NCBI GenBank assembly: GCA_028292545.1
Contig: JAQGMC010000013.1
Coordinates: forward strand, 1 to 64,000
Source: Paucimonas sp.
GTDB lineage: Bacteria > Pseudomonadota > Gammaproteobacteria > Burkholderiales > Burkholderiaceae_D
DNA: 64,000 nt
Direction of reading: 5' to 3'
The notes under the pieces were generated by a model. It saw nothing but the letters and a program-made list of their open reading frames with translations, was not told the origin of the DNA and searched no databases. This document shows, one piece after another, positions 1-10,113 of the stretch; within the stretch, counting starts at the first letter, position 1; the number at the start of each line of letters is the position of its first letter. A program made the position numbers and the translations under genes.

Positions 1-1
1 G

Positions 2-1060
2 CAATTTATCAAGGCGGCCATGGTCAGCCGCGCCATACGTGAAAGCAGCGACATCACGGAAACCGTGGTCCACACGGGCCAGCATTTCGACGCCAATATG
101 TCGGAAGTGTTCTTTCAGGAACTGCAAATGGCGCGGCCCGCTCACAACCTGGGCATCGGCGGCGGCAGCCATGCGTCCAATACCGGCCGCATGCTGGAAG
201 CCATCGAGACCGTAATCCGGCAGGAGCAGCCTGCTGCCGTATTGGTATATGGCGACACCGATTCGACCTTGGCCGGCGCGCTGGCGGCCGCCAAGCTGTG
301 TATCCCGGTGGTCCATGTCGAAGCCGGGCTGCGTTCCTACAACATGCGCATGCCCGAGGAAATCAACCGCAGGTTGACCGACCACGCCAGCACTCTGCTG
401 CTGGCGCCGAACGACAATGCCGCGAGCATCCTGCGCTCAGAAGGACTCGATCCCGGCTGCATACACAATATCGGCGACGTGATGTTCGATGCCGCACTGC
501 ACTTCGGCGCCCTTGCAAAGCAACGCAGCCTTGTACTCGAGCGCCTGCAATTGAACGAGGCGGGCTACGTACTGGCCACCATCCACCGCCAGGAAAATAC
601 CGACGACCGTGGGCGGCTGGCGCGCCTGACGCAAGCACTCGGGGCAAGCGCATGGCCGGTGGTGCTGCCCCTGCACCCGCGCACGCGCAACCGGCTGGCC
701 GACTTCGGGATCGCCATACCGGCTGGTGTGGTCGTGACCGAACCGCTGGGTTATCTTGATATGGCCATGCTGGAAAAGCATGCCCGACTAGTGGCAACCG
801 ATTCCGGCGGTGTGCAGAAGGAAGCCTATTTTCATGGCGTGCCCTGCCTCACCCTGCGCACCGAAACTGAATGGACCGAACTGGTCGAGATGGGCTGGAA
901 CCACCTTGTTTCACCTGACTCGGACGAACTGGCGCAGGCTTTTGGCAAAGAGTATTCCCAAGGCCGGCCCGGCCCAAGTCCTTATGGCGACGGCAATGCG
1001 GCAGGCAAGGCCTTGCAAGCGATCCGGGCAGCGTTTTGCACAAGGCGGCCCGCCGCCTGA
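2..1060 (+). CDS. wecB: UDP-N-acetylglucosamine 2-epimerase (non-hydrolysing), 5'-truncated by window edge
   Basis: Frame is open to base 2 (QFIKAAMVSRAIRE), matching the usual N-terminal 'PQFIKAA' motif; HTGQHFD, GDTDSTLAGALAA, HVEAGLRS, PEEINRRLTDH and TDSGGVQKEA motifs of the WecB family. Confidence 0.93.
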   Translation, partial: QFIKAAMVSRAIRESSDITETVVHTGQHFDANMSEVFFQELQMARPAHNLGIGGGSHASNTGRMLEAIETVIRQEQPAAVLVYGDTDSTLAGALAAAKLCIPVVHVEAGLRSYNMRMPEEINRRLTDHASTLLLAPNDNAASILRSEGLDPGCIHNIGDVMFDAALHFGALAKQRSLVLERLQLNEAGYVLATIHRQENTDDRGRLARLTQALGASAWPVVLPLHPRTRNRLADFGIAIPAGVVVTEPLGYLDMAMLEKHARLVATDSGGVQKEAYFHGVPCLTLRTETEWTELVEMGWNHLVSPDSDELAQAFGKEYSQGRPGPSPYGDGNAAGKALQAIRAAFCTRRPAA

Positions 1061-1074
1061 ACAGGGAAATTACA

Positions 1075-1971
1075 ATGAACGAAAACAATACTGCGCGCAG
1101 CTTCCGGGACAAGTGGGAAAACAACCAGTCGCTGGCTTTCTCGGCGACCCTGGACGAAGGCCACGAGATCAACAAATGGATCCTGGAGCGCAATGGCTTT
1201 GCCGGCATGGCCGCCTTGCGGTCTTATCTCGCCGGCAAGACCCGCATCCTTGACGCCGGTTGCGGCAATGGCCGAGTCACGGCCCTGCTCAGGTCCTGCA
1301 GCTCGACAGCGACCACGGAAGTCGTCGGCATGGACCTGGTGGCTAGCGAGGTGGCGCGCAAGAACTTGGCGGGACTGGACAAGGTCGCCATCCATGCCGG
1401 CGACCTTCTAGAGGACCTGTCCTTTCTCGGCCAGTTCGATTTCATTTACTGCCAGGAAGTGCTGCACCACACCAGCGATCCGAAGCAGGCCTTTCTCAAT
1501 CTTGCAAGCCGCCTGCTTCCGGGTGGTGAGATCGCGATCTACGTCTACAAGCAAAAAGCGCCGGTGCGCGAATTCACGGATGACTACAACCGCGAGCGCA
1601 TCAAGGACATGCCTTATGACGAGGCGCTGGCGGTCTGCGCCCAGATAACGTCCTTTGGGTGCGCGCTGGCTAAAACGCAGATTAAGGTGACCGTGCCGGC
1701 GGTCGACGTCCTCGACATTCCGGCTGGGGAATACGACGTGCAACGCCTGCTGTACCACTTCTTCATGAAGTGCTTCTGGAATCCGCAACTGGACTTCGAA
1801 GAAAACAACGCCATCAATTACGATTGGTACCACCCCATGCTGTGCTCGCGGCATACCCTGGGTGAAGTCCTGGAGTGGTTCGAGCAGGCCGGCCTGGAGG
1901 TCAGGCACCAGCATGTCGATTACTACGGCATCACGGTGCGCGGCAAGAGTGGAGCCGTGAATGCCCGCTGA
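1075..1971 (+). CDS. class I SAM-dependent methyltransferase
   Basis: ILDAGCGNGRVTALL motif I, DFIYCQEVLHHTSDP; start placed at ATG 1075 rather than ORF start 1036. Confidence 0.85.
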   Translation: MNENNTARSFRDKWENNQSLAFSATLDEGHEINKWILERNGFAGMAALRSYLAGKTRILDAGCGNGRVTALLRSCSSTATTEVVGMDLVASEVARKNLAGLDKVAIHAGDLLEDLSFLGQFDFIYCQEVLHHTSDPKQAFLNLASRLLPGGEIAIYVYKQKAPVREFTDDYNRERIKDMPYDEALAVCAQITSFGCALAKTQIKVTVPAVDVLDIPAGEYDVQRLLYHFFMKCFWNPQLDFEENNAINYDWYHPMLCSRHTLGEVLEWFEQAGLEVRHQHVDYYGITVRGKSGAVNAR

Positions 1972-2016
1972 TTGCGCCTGCGTCCGACTCCGGTACGCTG
2001 CTGTCATGCCGTGCCA

Positions 2017-3261
2017 ATGACCGGCATCAGCGTCCTTTACTTGCACCACGCAGGCATCTTCGGCGGCGCCTCGCGCAGCCTGTTCGAGATGATCGACAAT
2101 CTACCGCCCGGCACGGTACGCCCTCACCTAGTAACGCAGCGTGGCGTGGTAGCCGGGCTGGCCCGCCAGCGCGGCATCCCGGTGATCGAGGCCGCCGGCA
2201 TCTCGCAACTCGACAATACGCGTTACAGCCATTACCGCGGCAGCCGGTGGCTGCTGGTCCTGAGGGAACTGGCCTGGCTGGGGCCGACACTGCTCGCGCT
2301 GTGGAAGGCACGCCAGAGCTGGCGGGACCTGGACATCATCCATATCAATGAGGCAACCATGTTGCCAGCCGCGTGGCTGTGCCGCCTGCTGTTTGACTGC
2401 CCGACGGTGCTGCACGTGCGCTCGGTGCAGCGCCTTGAGCCCGGCTCCTTCCGTTCCGGGCTGGTCGGGCGCATGCTGCAAAAGGCCGCAGCCGTGATAG
2501 CCATCGACGAAACCGTACGCGCCAGCCTGCCGCCCGGCATGCCCGTACAAGTGGTGCACAACGGCCTGACCCTGGCCGAGCCGCCGGCCGCGCCGCCTTA
2601 TGAAGGGCCGTTGCGGGTAGCCATGGTGGGCAATTTCCTTGCTTTGAAAGGCGTACATGAATTCATTGAGGCGGCCCGGCTTTGCAAGGAACAAGGGATA
2701 GCTGCCCGCTTCCTGCTGTTCGGCGCTAATGCGCGGCCCGGAAAAGGCTGGAAAGACGCCCTGCTGGGTTGGCTCGGATTCCGACAGAACATTGAAAGTG
2801 AATTGCGGCAACTGGTCGCGGAATGGGGCTTGCAGTCCATGGTTGAATTCCGCGGCTTTTCGATCGACCTGCAGGAGGTGTACAGCAACATGGACGTCCT
2901 GTGCTTTCCCTCTCAGCTTGACGCCCCCGGCCGACCGGTTTTTGAAGCGGCCTTCTGGGGTGTGCCCAGTATCGTCGCCACCCGCACCCCCACCCCCGAC
3001 ACCCTGGTGCCGGGCGAGACTGGCTTGGCGATCGACAAGCCCGGCGCCCAAGCCATTGCCGGGGCAGTCAGCCATTTCGCGACCGCGCGGGATGAGACCC
3101 GGCGTATGGGGGAGAATGCACGACGCCTGGCCTGGCGCAATTTCGACAGCCGCAAGAATGCTGCGCAAGTACTCGAAGTCTATCGACGACTGCTGGGTCC
3201 GCGCTACCCGCAACAGGCACAGAACCATGAACCGACTGCAAAGGCACGCGACGGAGCATGA
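2017..3261 (+). CDS. glycosyltransferase family 4-like protein
   Basis: GT-B features: LYLHHAGIFGGASRSL, VVHNG, VAMVGNFLALKGVHEFIEAA, DAPGRPVFEAAFWGVPSIVA. Start at ATG 2017 preferred over 1972. Confidence 0.85.
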   Translation: MTGISVLYLHHAGIFGGASRSLFEMIDNLPPGTVRPHLVTQRGVVAGLARQRGIPVIEAAGISQLDNTRYSHYRGSRWLLVLRELAWLGPTLLALWKARQSWRDLDIIHINEATMLPAAWLCRLLFDCPTVLHVRSVQRLEPGSFRSGLVGRMLQKAAAVIAIDETVRASLPPGMPVQVVHNGLTLAEPPAAPPYEGPLRVAMVGNFLALKGVHEFIEAARLCKEQGIAARFLLFGANARPGKGWKDALLGWLGFRQNIESELRQLVAEWGLQSMVEFRGFSIDLQEVYSNMDVLCFPSQLDAPGRPVFEAAFWGVPSIVATRTPTPDTLVPGETGLAIDKPGAQAIAGAVSHFATARDETRRMGENARRLAWRNFDSRKNAAQVLEVYRRLLGPRYPQQAQNHEPTAKARDGA

Positions 3262-4487
3262 AGATCCTGGTCTTTTCTCAATATTTTTTCCCGGAAAGTT
3301 TTCCGATCAATGCATTGGTCTCTTCGCTTGCGCAGCGCAAGATCCAGGTTGACATCCTGACTGGCCAGCCAAATTACCCGTCCGGCCGTATTTTCCCCGG
3401 CTACAAAGCATGGCGAGCGGGCCAGTCTGATTGGCATGGCAACAGGTTGTACCGTATTCCAATTTTTCCGCGGGGCGAAAAAAGTGCTTTCAAGTTGCTG
3501 CTCAACTACCTGTCTTTCATTGTCAGCGGCTTGCTGGTGGCGCCATGCTTGCTTCTAGGCCGGCGTTATGATGTGATCTTTGTCTATGCGCCTTCACCCA
3601 TCCTGCAAGCCATACCCGCAATCCTGGTGGGCTGGTTGAAGCGCGCGCCGGTGGTACTGTGGGTACAGGACCTATGGCCGGAGAGCCTATCCGCCACCGG
3701 TTATGTACACAATAGCCGGGCATTGCATGCGGTGGATCATGTGGTTAAGTGGATATACCGGCGCTGTGACCTGTTGCTGGGCCAGTCGCACGGTTTCGTC
3801 GACGCGATAAAGTTGAAGGCGCCGGAACGGCCGGTCCGTTATTTCCCAAATCCCGTCGACCCGATCTTTGAACACCCGGCCGCGGATGCCGGCGACATTC
3901 CGGAGCTTGAGGTGCCCTTTTCCGTGGTCTTCACCGGTAACGTGGGTACGGCGCAGGCCGTGGAAGTGATCCTGGAGGCGGCCAGCCTGCTCAAGAACGA
4001 GCGCGACATCCATTTCGTCGTATTCGGCAAGGGCAGCCGTTGGAACTGGTTGCGCGAGCAGGCGCTGGCCCGCGGCCTGGACCGGCTGCTGCTGGCTGGA
4101 CAACGGCCGCTGGCGGCCATGCCGGCCGTGATGCGCAAGGCTTCGGTATTGCTCGTCTCGCTGGCCGACCAGCCGATTTTTGCTTCGACCGTGCCGAGCA
4201 AGGTCCAGGCTTATATGGCAGCCGGGCGGCCCATCGTCGGCAGCCTGAATGGCGAGGGCGCGCGACTGCTGGAGGAAGCCGGGGCTGGCCTGGCGGTCGC
4301 GGCCGGCGATGCCCGTGCCTTGGCCGGCGCCATCCTCGAGCTGTACCGGATGGACCCGGCGCGGCGCGAAGCATTCGGGGCAAATGGCCATCGTTATTAT
4401 CGTGAACATTTTGAACATGAAAAACTTGTCGACCAGCTCCTCACGCTGGTGGCCGAAGCAAGTAACAACAGGAAGAACCGCAAATGA
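3258..4487 (+). CDS. glycosyltransferase WbuB-like (probable L-FucNAc transferase)
   Basis: MKILVFSQYFFPESFPINALVSSLAQRKIQVDILTGQPNYPSGRIFPGY resembles WbuB-type GT4; ATGA overlap with the preceding gene; followed by fnl-like genes. Confidence 0.8.
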   Translation: MKILVFSQYFFPESFPINALVSSLAQRKIQVDILTGQPNYPSGRIFPGYKAWRAGQSDWHGNRLYRIPIFPRGEKSAFKLLLNYLSFIVSGLLVAPCLLLGRRYDVIFVYAPSPILQAIPAILVGWLKRAPVVLWVQDLWPESLSATGYVHNSRALHAVDHVVKWIYRRCDLLLGQSHGFVDAIKLKAPERPVRYFPNPVDPIFEHPAADAGDIPELEVPFSVVFTGNVGTAQAVEVILEAASLLKNERDIHFVVFGKGSRWNWLREQALARGLDRLLLAGQRPLAAMPAVMRKASVLLVSLADQPIFASTVPSKVQAYMAAGRPIVGSLNGEGARLLEEAGAGLAVAAGDARALAGAILELYRMDPARREAFGANGHRYYREHFEHEKLVDQLLTLVAEASNNRKNRK

Positions 4488-5362
4488 GAGTGCTGGTCGC
4501 CGGTGCAGCCGGTATGCTGGGGAATACCGTATTCCGCTTGCTTTCGCGGCAGCCGGAGTGGGAGGTGTTTGGCACTGTGCGCAGTGCCGGCACTCTGACC
4601 CATTTCCCCGCCCACTTGCGTGCACGTTTGCTCACGCATGTCGACCTTGCAGCGATCGACCAGGTGACAGGCGCGCTGCAGCGGGCACGGCCCGACGTCG
4701 TCATCAATTGCGCCGGGCTGACCAAACACCTGCCCACGGGCGATGACATCCTCGCCGCCACGGAAACCAACATCACCATACCGCACCGTCTGGCGCGTCT
4801 GTGCGCCTTGGCGGGCGCCCGCCTTGTGCACGTCAGCACGGACTGCGTTTTTTCCGGGGCAAAAGGAAATTACCGCGAGACGGATTTTCCCGACGCAAAC
4901 GACATCTATGGCCGCACCAAGCTGCTGGGCGAGGTAGATTATCCGAATGCGATTACCCTGCGCACCTCCATCATCGGGCATGAACTTGGGTCACGCTATG
5001 GCTTGCTGGAATGGTTTCTGTCGCAGGAAGGCAGCTGCCGTGGATATTCGCAAGCCCGTTTCTCCGGCCTGCCCACAGTCGTGCTTGCCGAAGTCATTCG
5101 TGACCATGTGATACCCAGTCCCGGCTTGCGCGGCATATACCATGTGGCCAGCGATGCCATCGACAAGTACAGCCTGCTGGGCCTGCTTGCCAGTGCCTAT
5201 GGCAAGCAGATCCAGATCGTGCCCGATGACGCGCTGCGCATCGACCGCAGCCTCGATGGCAGCCGCTTCCGTGACAGCACCGGCTGGTGCGCAGCACCCT
5301 GGCCCACCCTGGTTGCGCGTATGGCCGAGTACCAGAGTCAAAAGGATAGCCCGCATGTTTGA
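4484..5362 (+). CDS. RmlD-like SDR sugar reductase (FnlB/WbjC-type)
   Basis: MRVLVAGAAGMLGNTVFRLL nucleotide-binding motif, HVSTDCVFSGAKGNYRE, DIYGRTKLLGE; position between the WbuB-like GT and FnlA-like gene. Confidence 0.82.
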   Translation: MRVLVAGAAGMLGNTVFRLLSRQPEWEVFGTVRSAGTLTHFPAHLRARLLTHVDLAAIDQVTGALQRARPDVVINCAGLTKHLPTGDDILAATETNITIPHRLARLCALAGARLVHVSTDCVFSGAKGNYRETDFPDANDIYGRTKLLGEVDYPNAITLRTSIIGHELGSRYGLLEWFLSQEGSCRGYSQARFSGLPTVVLAEVIRDHVIPSPGLRGIYHVASDAIDKYSLLGLLASAYGKQIQIVPDDALRIDRSLDGSRFRDSTGWCAAPWPTLVARMAEYQSQKDSPHV

Positions 5363-6365
5363 CGACAAGACACTCCTAATCACCGGCGGCACCGGTTCCT
5401 TCGGTAACACGGTGCTCAAACGTTTCCTCGATACCGAGGTGCGCGAAATCCGCATCTTCAGCCGCGACGAAAAGAAGCAGGAAGACATGCGAATTGCGCT
5501 CAACAATCCCAAGCTGCGTTTCTATATCGGCGACGTACGCGACTATGACAGCGTGCTGCAGGCAATGAAGGGGGTGGACTTTGTGTTCCACGCCGCCGCA
5601 TTGAAACAAGTCCCATCCTGCGAGTTTTACCCGATGGAAGCGGTACGCACCAATGTCATGGGCACTGAACACGTTTTGAATGCCGCCACCGCCAGTAATG
5701 TCGCGCGGGTCGTGGTGCTCTCCACGGACAAGGCGGTCTATCCCATCAACGCCATGGGAATTTCCAAGGCCATGGGGGAAAAGCTAATGGTGGCCAAGGC
5801 CCGCTTGCAGCGCCCTGGGGAAACCGTGTTTTGCGCCACCCGTTATGGAAACGTCATGGCGTCACGCGGTTCCGTGATTCCGCTGTTCGTATCCCAAGTC
5901 AAGGAAGGCCAGCCGCTGACAGTTACCGATCCCAACATGACGCGCTTCCTCATGTCGCTCGAAGATTCGGTCGACCTGGTGCTGTATGCCTTCACTCACG
6001 GGCAACAAGGTGACATTTTTGTGCAGAAGGCGCCGGCATCCACCGTGGGTGACCTGGCACAGGCGGTAAAGGAATTGTTTGGCGACCGCAGCGCTACGCG
6101 CGTAATCGGTACCCGCCACGGTGAAAAACTGTATGAGTCCCTGATCTCGCGGGAGGAGATGGCACACGCCAAGGACATGGGCGGCTATTACCGCATCCCT
6201 GCCGACAACCGTGACCTCAACTACGCAAAATATTTCAGCGAAGGTGAGGAGACCATCTCCCGCTTCGACGACTACACCTCGCACAATACTGAGCGTCTGG
6301 ACGTGGAGCAGGTCAAGAAGCTCCTCCTCACGCTCGACTACGTCAGGGAAGAACTCCGTGCTTAA
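5355..6365 (+). CDS. fnlA: UDP-GlcNAc 4,6-dehydratase/5-epimerase (FnlA/WbjB/CapD-type)
   Basis: MFDDKTLLITGGTGSFGNTVLKRFL, RIFSRDEKKQEDMR, HAAALKQVPSCEFYPMEAVRTNV, RYGNVMASRGSVIPLF. Start at ATG 5355 within the longer ORF track entry. Confidence 0.88.
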   Translation: MFDDKTLLITGGTGSFGNTVLKRFLDTEVREIRIFSRDEKKQEDMRIALNNPKLRFYIGDVRDYDSVLQAMKGVDFVFHAAALKQVPSCEFYPMEAVRTNVMGTEHVLNAATASNVARVVVLSTDKAVYPINAMGISKAMGEKLMVAKARLQRPGETVFCATRYGNVMASRGSVIPLFVSQVKEGQPLTVTDPNMTRFLMSLEDSVDLVLYAFTHGQQGDIFVQKAPASTVGDLAQAVKELFGDRSATRVIGTRHGEKLYESLISREEMAHAKDMGGYYRIPADNRDLNYAKYFSEGEETISRFDDYTSHNTERLDVEQVKKLLLTLDYVREELRA

Positions 6366-7488
6366 GGTCATGACCATCGTCGGCACGCGGCCCGAGCTCA
6401 TCAAGATGTCGCGCGTGATCGCAGAATTTGACCAGCATACGCGACACGTGCTGGTGCATACTGGACAAAACTACGACTACGAGCTGAACCGGGTTTTCTT
6501 TGAAGACCTGGGCATCAGGGAGCCCGACCACTTCTTGAATGCCGTTGGCGAAAACGCGGCCCAGACTATTGCCCGCGTCATTGAAAAGGCCGATTCCGTC
6601 CTGGAACTGGAACAGCCCGACGCGCTGCTGCTGTATGGCGATACGAACTCCTGCCTGGCAGTGATCGCCGCCAAACGGAGAAAGATTCCTGTATTCCACA
6701 TGGAAGCCGGTAACCGCTGTTTTGACCAGCGCGTGCCGGAGGAACTGAACCGGAAGGTGCTCGACCACCTCAGCGACATCAACATGGTCCTCACGGAACA
6801 TGCGCGCCGATACCTGATTGCCGAAGGCCTTCCACCGGAAACGATCATCAAGACCGGCTCGCATATGCGCGAGGTGATTGACCACTACCTGCCACGCATC
6901 CAGGCATCCGACATCCTGCACCGCTTGCACTTGCAAAGCGGGCGCTATTTCGTAGTGAGCTGTCATCGCGAAGAAAATGTGGATACGCCGCAGAACCTGC
7001 GCGACCTGCTGGAGACGCTGAATGAATTGGCAGTTACCTGGGATGTGCCGGTGATCGTGTCTACCCATCCGCGTACCCGCAAGCGACTTGATGCCATGGA
7101 ATTGGGCGTGGTGGATTCGCGCGTCAGTTTTCTGAAACCGTTTGGCTTTTCCGACTATGTGCACTTGCAGAGCAATGCGCTATGCGTGATCTCAGACAGT
7201 GGCAGCCTGACTGAAGAGGCGTCGCTTCTCAACCTGCCTGCCGTCACTATCCGCAACACGCATGAGCGCCCGGAGGGCATGGACGTCGGTACCCTTGTAA
7301 TGGCAGGGTTGAAGAAAGACCGGGTACTCGATGCAGTGCGCGTAGTCGTTGCCCAGCACGACCGTAATGTCCGCGTGATTGCCCCGGTACCGGATTACGA
7401 GGTCGGCCCGGTGTCCAAGCAGGTATTGCGCGTCGTTTTAAGCTACGTCGACTACGTCAACCGAACCGTCTGGTCGAAGCCGGCTTGA
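6358..7488 (+). CDS. fnlC: UDP-GlcNAc 2-epimerase family (FnlC/WbjD-type)
   Basis: VLKVMTIVGTRPELIKMSRVIAEFDQHTRHVLVHTGQNYDYELNRVFFEDL; GTG start 6358 or ATG 6370; directly after fnlA-like gene. Confidence 0.85.
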   Translation: MLKVMTIVGTRPELIKMSRVIAEFDQHTRHVLVHTGQNYDYELNRVFFEDLGIREPDHFLNAVGENAAQTIARVIEKADSVLELEQPDALLLYGDTNSCLAVIAAKRRKIPVFHMEAGNRCFDQRVPEELNRKVLDHLSDINMVLTEHARRYLIAEGLPPETIIKTGSHMREVIDHYLPRIQASDILHRLHLQSGRYFVVSCHREENVDTPQNLRDLLETLNELAVTWDVPVIVSTHPRTRKRLDAMELGVVDSRVSFLKPFGFSDYVHLQSNALCVISDSGSLTEEASLLNLPAVTIRNTHERPEGMDVGTLVMAGLKKDRVLDAVRVVVAQHDRNVRVIAPVPDYEVGPVSKQVLRVVLSYVDYVNRTVWSKPA

Positions 7489-7505
7489 GCACGAGGCCCA
7501 GCCGC

Positions 7506-8438
7506 ATGTCTGCCGTCCTCGTCACCGGTGCGAATGGCTTTGTCGGCAGCGCACTTTGCGCATCGCTCGAACGGCAGGGGATTGAAGTCCGGCGGGCGGT
7601 ACGTGACGCGAAATCGGCAACTGAAAGCGGTGTCGGTGAGATCGGTCCAGACACTGACTGGACTGGCGCACTGGCCGGTTGCGACACCGTCGTGCATGCA
7701 GCAGCGCGTGTTCACGTAATGCGCGACAGCGCGGACGATCCTCTGGCCGCGTTTCGCGCAGTCAATACCGCCGGCACGCTTAATCTTGCCGCGCAAGCCG
7801 CCGCGGCCGGCGTGCGCCGCCTGGTGTTCATCAGCAGCGTCAAAGTGAATGGCGAAGCCGGCCATCACGCTGCCCAGGATGAGCCTGCGCCTGCAGATCC
7901 TTATGGCGTCTCTAAAGCAGAAGCCGAAGCCGGCTTGCACAAGATTGGCGCTGCAAGCGGTCTGGAAACGGTCGTCATTCGTCCGCCACTGGTGTATGGG
8001 CCAGGCGTGGGCGCGAATTTTCTCCGGCTGATGCGGGCTGTGGACCGCGGAATGGTGCTGCCTTTTGGCCGTGTAGAAAACCGCCGCAGCCTTATCTTCG
8101 TCGGCAATCTCGCAAGCGGGATTGCCCAATGCCTGACCCATCCGGCAGCCGCCGGCCGGACATGGATGATCAGCGACGGTCAAGACTTGTCCACGCCCGA
8201 ACTGGTGACGATGCTGGCCCATCACCTTGGCCGCCCACCCCGGCTGATGCCTGTTCCTGTGCCCGTGATGCGCTGGGCCGCTGCGGCATTGGGGAAAAGC
8301 CAGGAGGCAGACCGCTTGCTGGGCAACTTGACCGTCGATAGCGATCCAATCCGCAATGAACTGGGCTGGCAAGCGCCATACAGTGTCGACCAGGGGCTCG
8401 CCGCTACGGTCGCGTGGTACCGGGGGCGGCTATCGTGA
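7506..8438 (+). CDS. NAD-dependent epimerase/dehydratase (SDR; UDP-sugar 4-epimerase-like)
   Basis: MSAVLVTGANGFVGSALCASLE Rossmann motif, VVHAAARVHVM, DPYGVSKAEAE; adjacent to initiating sugar transferase. Confidence 0.83.
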   Translation: MSAVLVTGANGFVGSALCASLERQGIEVRRAVRDAKSATESGVGEIGPDTDWTGALAGCDTVVHAAARVHVMRDSADDPLAAFRAVNTAGTLNLAAQAAAAGVRRLVFISSVKVNGEAGHHAAQDEPAPADPYGVSKAEAEAGLHKIGAASGLETVVIRPPLVYGPGVGANFLRLMRAVDRGMVLPFGRVENRRSLIFVGNLASGIAQCLTHPAAAGRTWMISDGQDLSTPELVTMLAHHLGRPPRLMPVPVPVMRWAAAALGKSQEADRLLGNLTVDSDPIRNELGWQAPYSVDQGLAATVAWYRGRLS

Positions 8439-8998
8439 TCAAGCGGGTCTTCGACTTGGCACTGGCACTGCTTGCCGTATCAATCCTGCTCATTCCACTG
8501 GCGCTGGTCGCGCTGGCGATCCGAGCGACCTCGCCAGGACCGGCGCTTTACTGGAGCGATCGGGTAGGACGAAACAACCGAATTTTTCTCATGCCGAAGT
8601 TCCGCAGCATGCGGATCGGAACGCCAGCCCTGGCGACGCACCTGCTGGATAATCCGGACGCCTACCTGACACCGCTTGGCTCGTTTTTGCGCAGGAGCAG
8701 CATCGACGAACTCCCTCAGTTATGGAGCATTCTCTGTGGTGACATGAGCTTCGTGGGCCCCCGTCCAGCGCTGTTCAACCAGCACGACCTGATAGCGCTT
8801 CGCACCGAACATCGCGTGAGCGAACTCGTGCCCGGCCTGACCGGTTGGGCTCAGATAAACGGGAGGGACGACCTTCCTGTTCCACAGAAAGTCATGCTTG
8901 ACCTTGAGTACCTGCATCGGCAGTCTTTTCTTTTCGATCTGCAGATTCTCTGGCTGACCTTCGTAAAGGTACTGGCCAGGGAGGGCGTGTCTCACTGA
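8435..8998 (+). CDS. undecaprenyl-phosphate sugar phosphotransferase (bacterial sugar transferase family)
   Basis: VIKRVFDLALALLAV, SPGPALYWSDRVGRNNRIFLMPKFRSM, LRRSSIDELPQLWSILCGDMSFVGPRPAL, PGLTGWAQINGRDDL; GTGA overlap with the upstream stop. Confidence 0.9.
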   Translation: MIKRVFDLALALLAVSILLIPLALVALAIRATSPGPALYWSDRVGRNNRIFLMPKFRSMRIGTPALATHLLDNPDAYLTPLGSFLRRSSIDELPQLWSILCGDMSFVGPRPALFNQHDLIALRTEHRVSELVPGLTGWAQINGRDDLPVPQKVMLDLEYLHRQSFLFDLQILWLTFVKVLAREGVSH

Positions 8999-9118
8999 AC
9001 CCGCACCCTGCCGTCAACGGTCTGCGGAGCCGCTGGTTAGCCCGACACAGTACTTGGCCTATACTAGCGCCGCGAGGCCGCGTACCGGCTAACAAGACCA
9101 CCTACAGGACCCCTTGCC

Positions 9119-10024
9119 ATGTACTTCTGCGTTTTCGAGCATAACGGCTCACCCAAACTTGGCTGCGCAACCGACAGCGACCGCCACTCGGTCATCAACC
9201 TGACTGACGCCTGGCCCACAGGGCCGGAATCCGCTCCCACGGACGTGGCACAGTTGGCGCGCATGGGCGATTCCGGACTGGCCATTGCACAGGAACTCCT
9301 GCACAGCCGCCCGGCTTCGCTGCCGGTGCAGGATGTGCGGCTGCTGGCTCCCATTCCTCACCCCGCGAAGAACATCTTCTGTGTAGGCCGGAACTACCGC
9401 GCCCACATCATTGAAGGCAATATAGCCAAGGGCCTGCCGCCTGAGACCTTCCCGGAACATATCGAATTCTTCAGCAAAGCCACCACGACCGTGATCGGCC
9501 ACGGTGCCGGCATTCCGTCTTATGCCGGTTTGACCGGCATGCTCGATTACGAGGCGGAGCTGGCAATCGTGATGGGCGCGGGCGGCCGCGACATTCCGGT
9601 TGCCTCTGCCTTTGACGCCGTGTTTGGCTACACCATTGTCAATGACGTCACCGCCCGCGACTTGCAGCGCCGGCACGGCCAGTGGTTCAAGGGGAAGAGC
9701 CTGGACCGGACTTGCCCGATGGGACCGTGGGTCGCGCACAAGTCGGTTGTGCCGAACCCGAATGCGTTGTCGATACGGCTCTGGGTAAACGGAGACCTGC
9801 GGCAGGACAGCAATACCTCGGACATGATCTTCGACGTCCCGGCCGTGATCAATCAGTTGTCAGCGGGTTTGACGCTGCAACCGGGTGACGTGATCGCAAC
9901 CGGTACGCCGTCGGGGGTAGGTTATGCAATGCAGCCACCCCGCCCTTTGCAGGACGGTGATGTCGTGACGATAGAAATCGAATCCATCGGCACGCTGGAA
10001 AACGGCGTCCATGATGATGTTTGA
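9119..10024 (+). CDS. fumarylacetoacetate hydrolase family protein
   Basis: IFCVGRNYRAHIIEG, DYEAELAIVMG, GYTIVNDVTARDLQ, GDVIATGTPSGVGYA, GDVVTIEIESIGTLEN. Confidence 0.9.
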   Translation: MYFCVFEHNGSPKLGCATDSDRHSVINLTDAWPTGPESAPTDVAQLARMGDSGLAIAQELLHSRPASLPVQDVRLLAPIPHPAKNIFCVGRNYRAHIIEGNIAKGLPPETFPEHIEFFSKATTTVIGHGAGIPSYAGLTGMLDYEAELAIVMGAGGRDIPVASAFDAVFGYTIVNDVTARDLQRRHGQWFKGKSLDRTCPMGPWVAHKSVVPNPNALSIRLWVNGDLRQDSNTSDMIFDVPAVINQLSAGLTLQPGDVIATGTPSGVGYAMQPPRPLQDGDVVTIEIESIGTLENGVHDDV

Positions 10025-10113
10025 AAGCCGAAAGCGGCCATGCCAGTGCGTGACCACTTAGGCGACAGGCAAACTACCGACCCGGAGCGCGGCTTGAGCG
10101 GACTCGATCTCAG

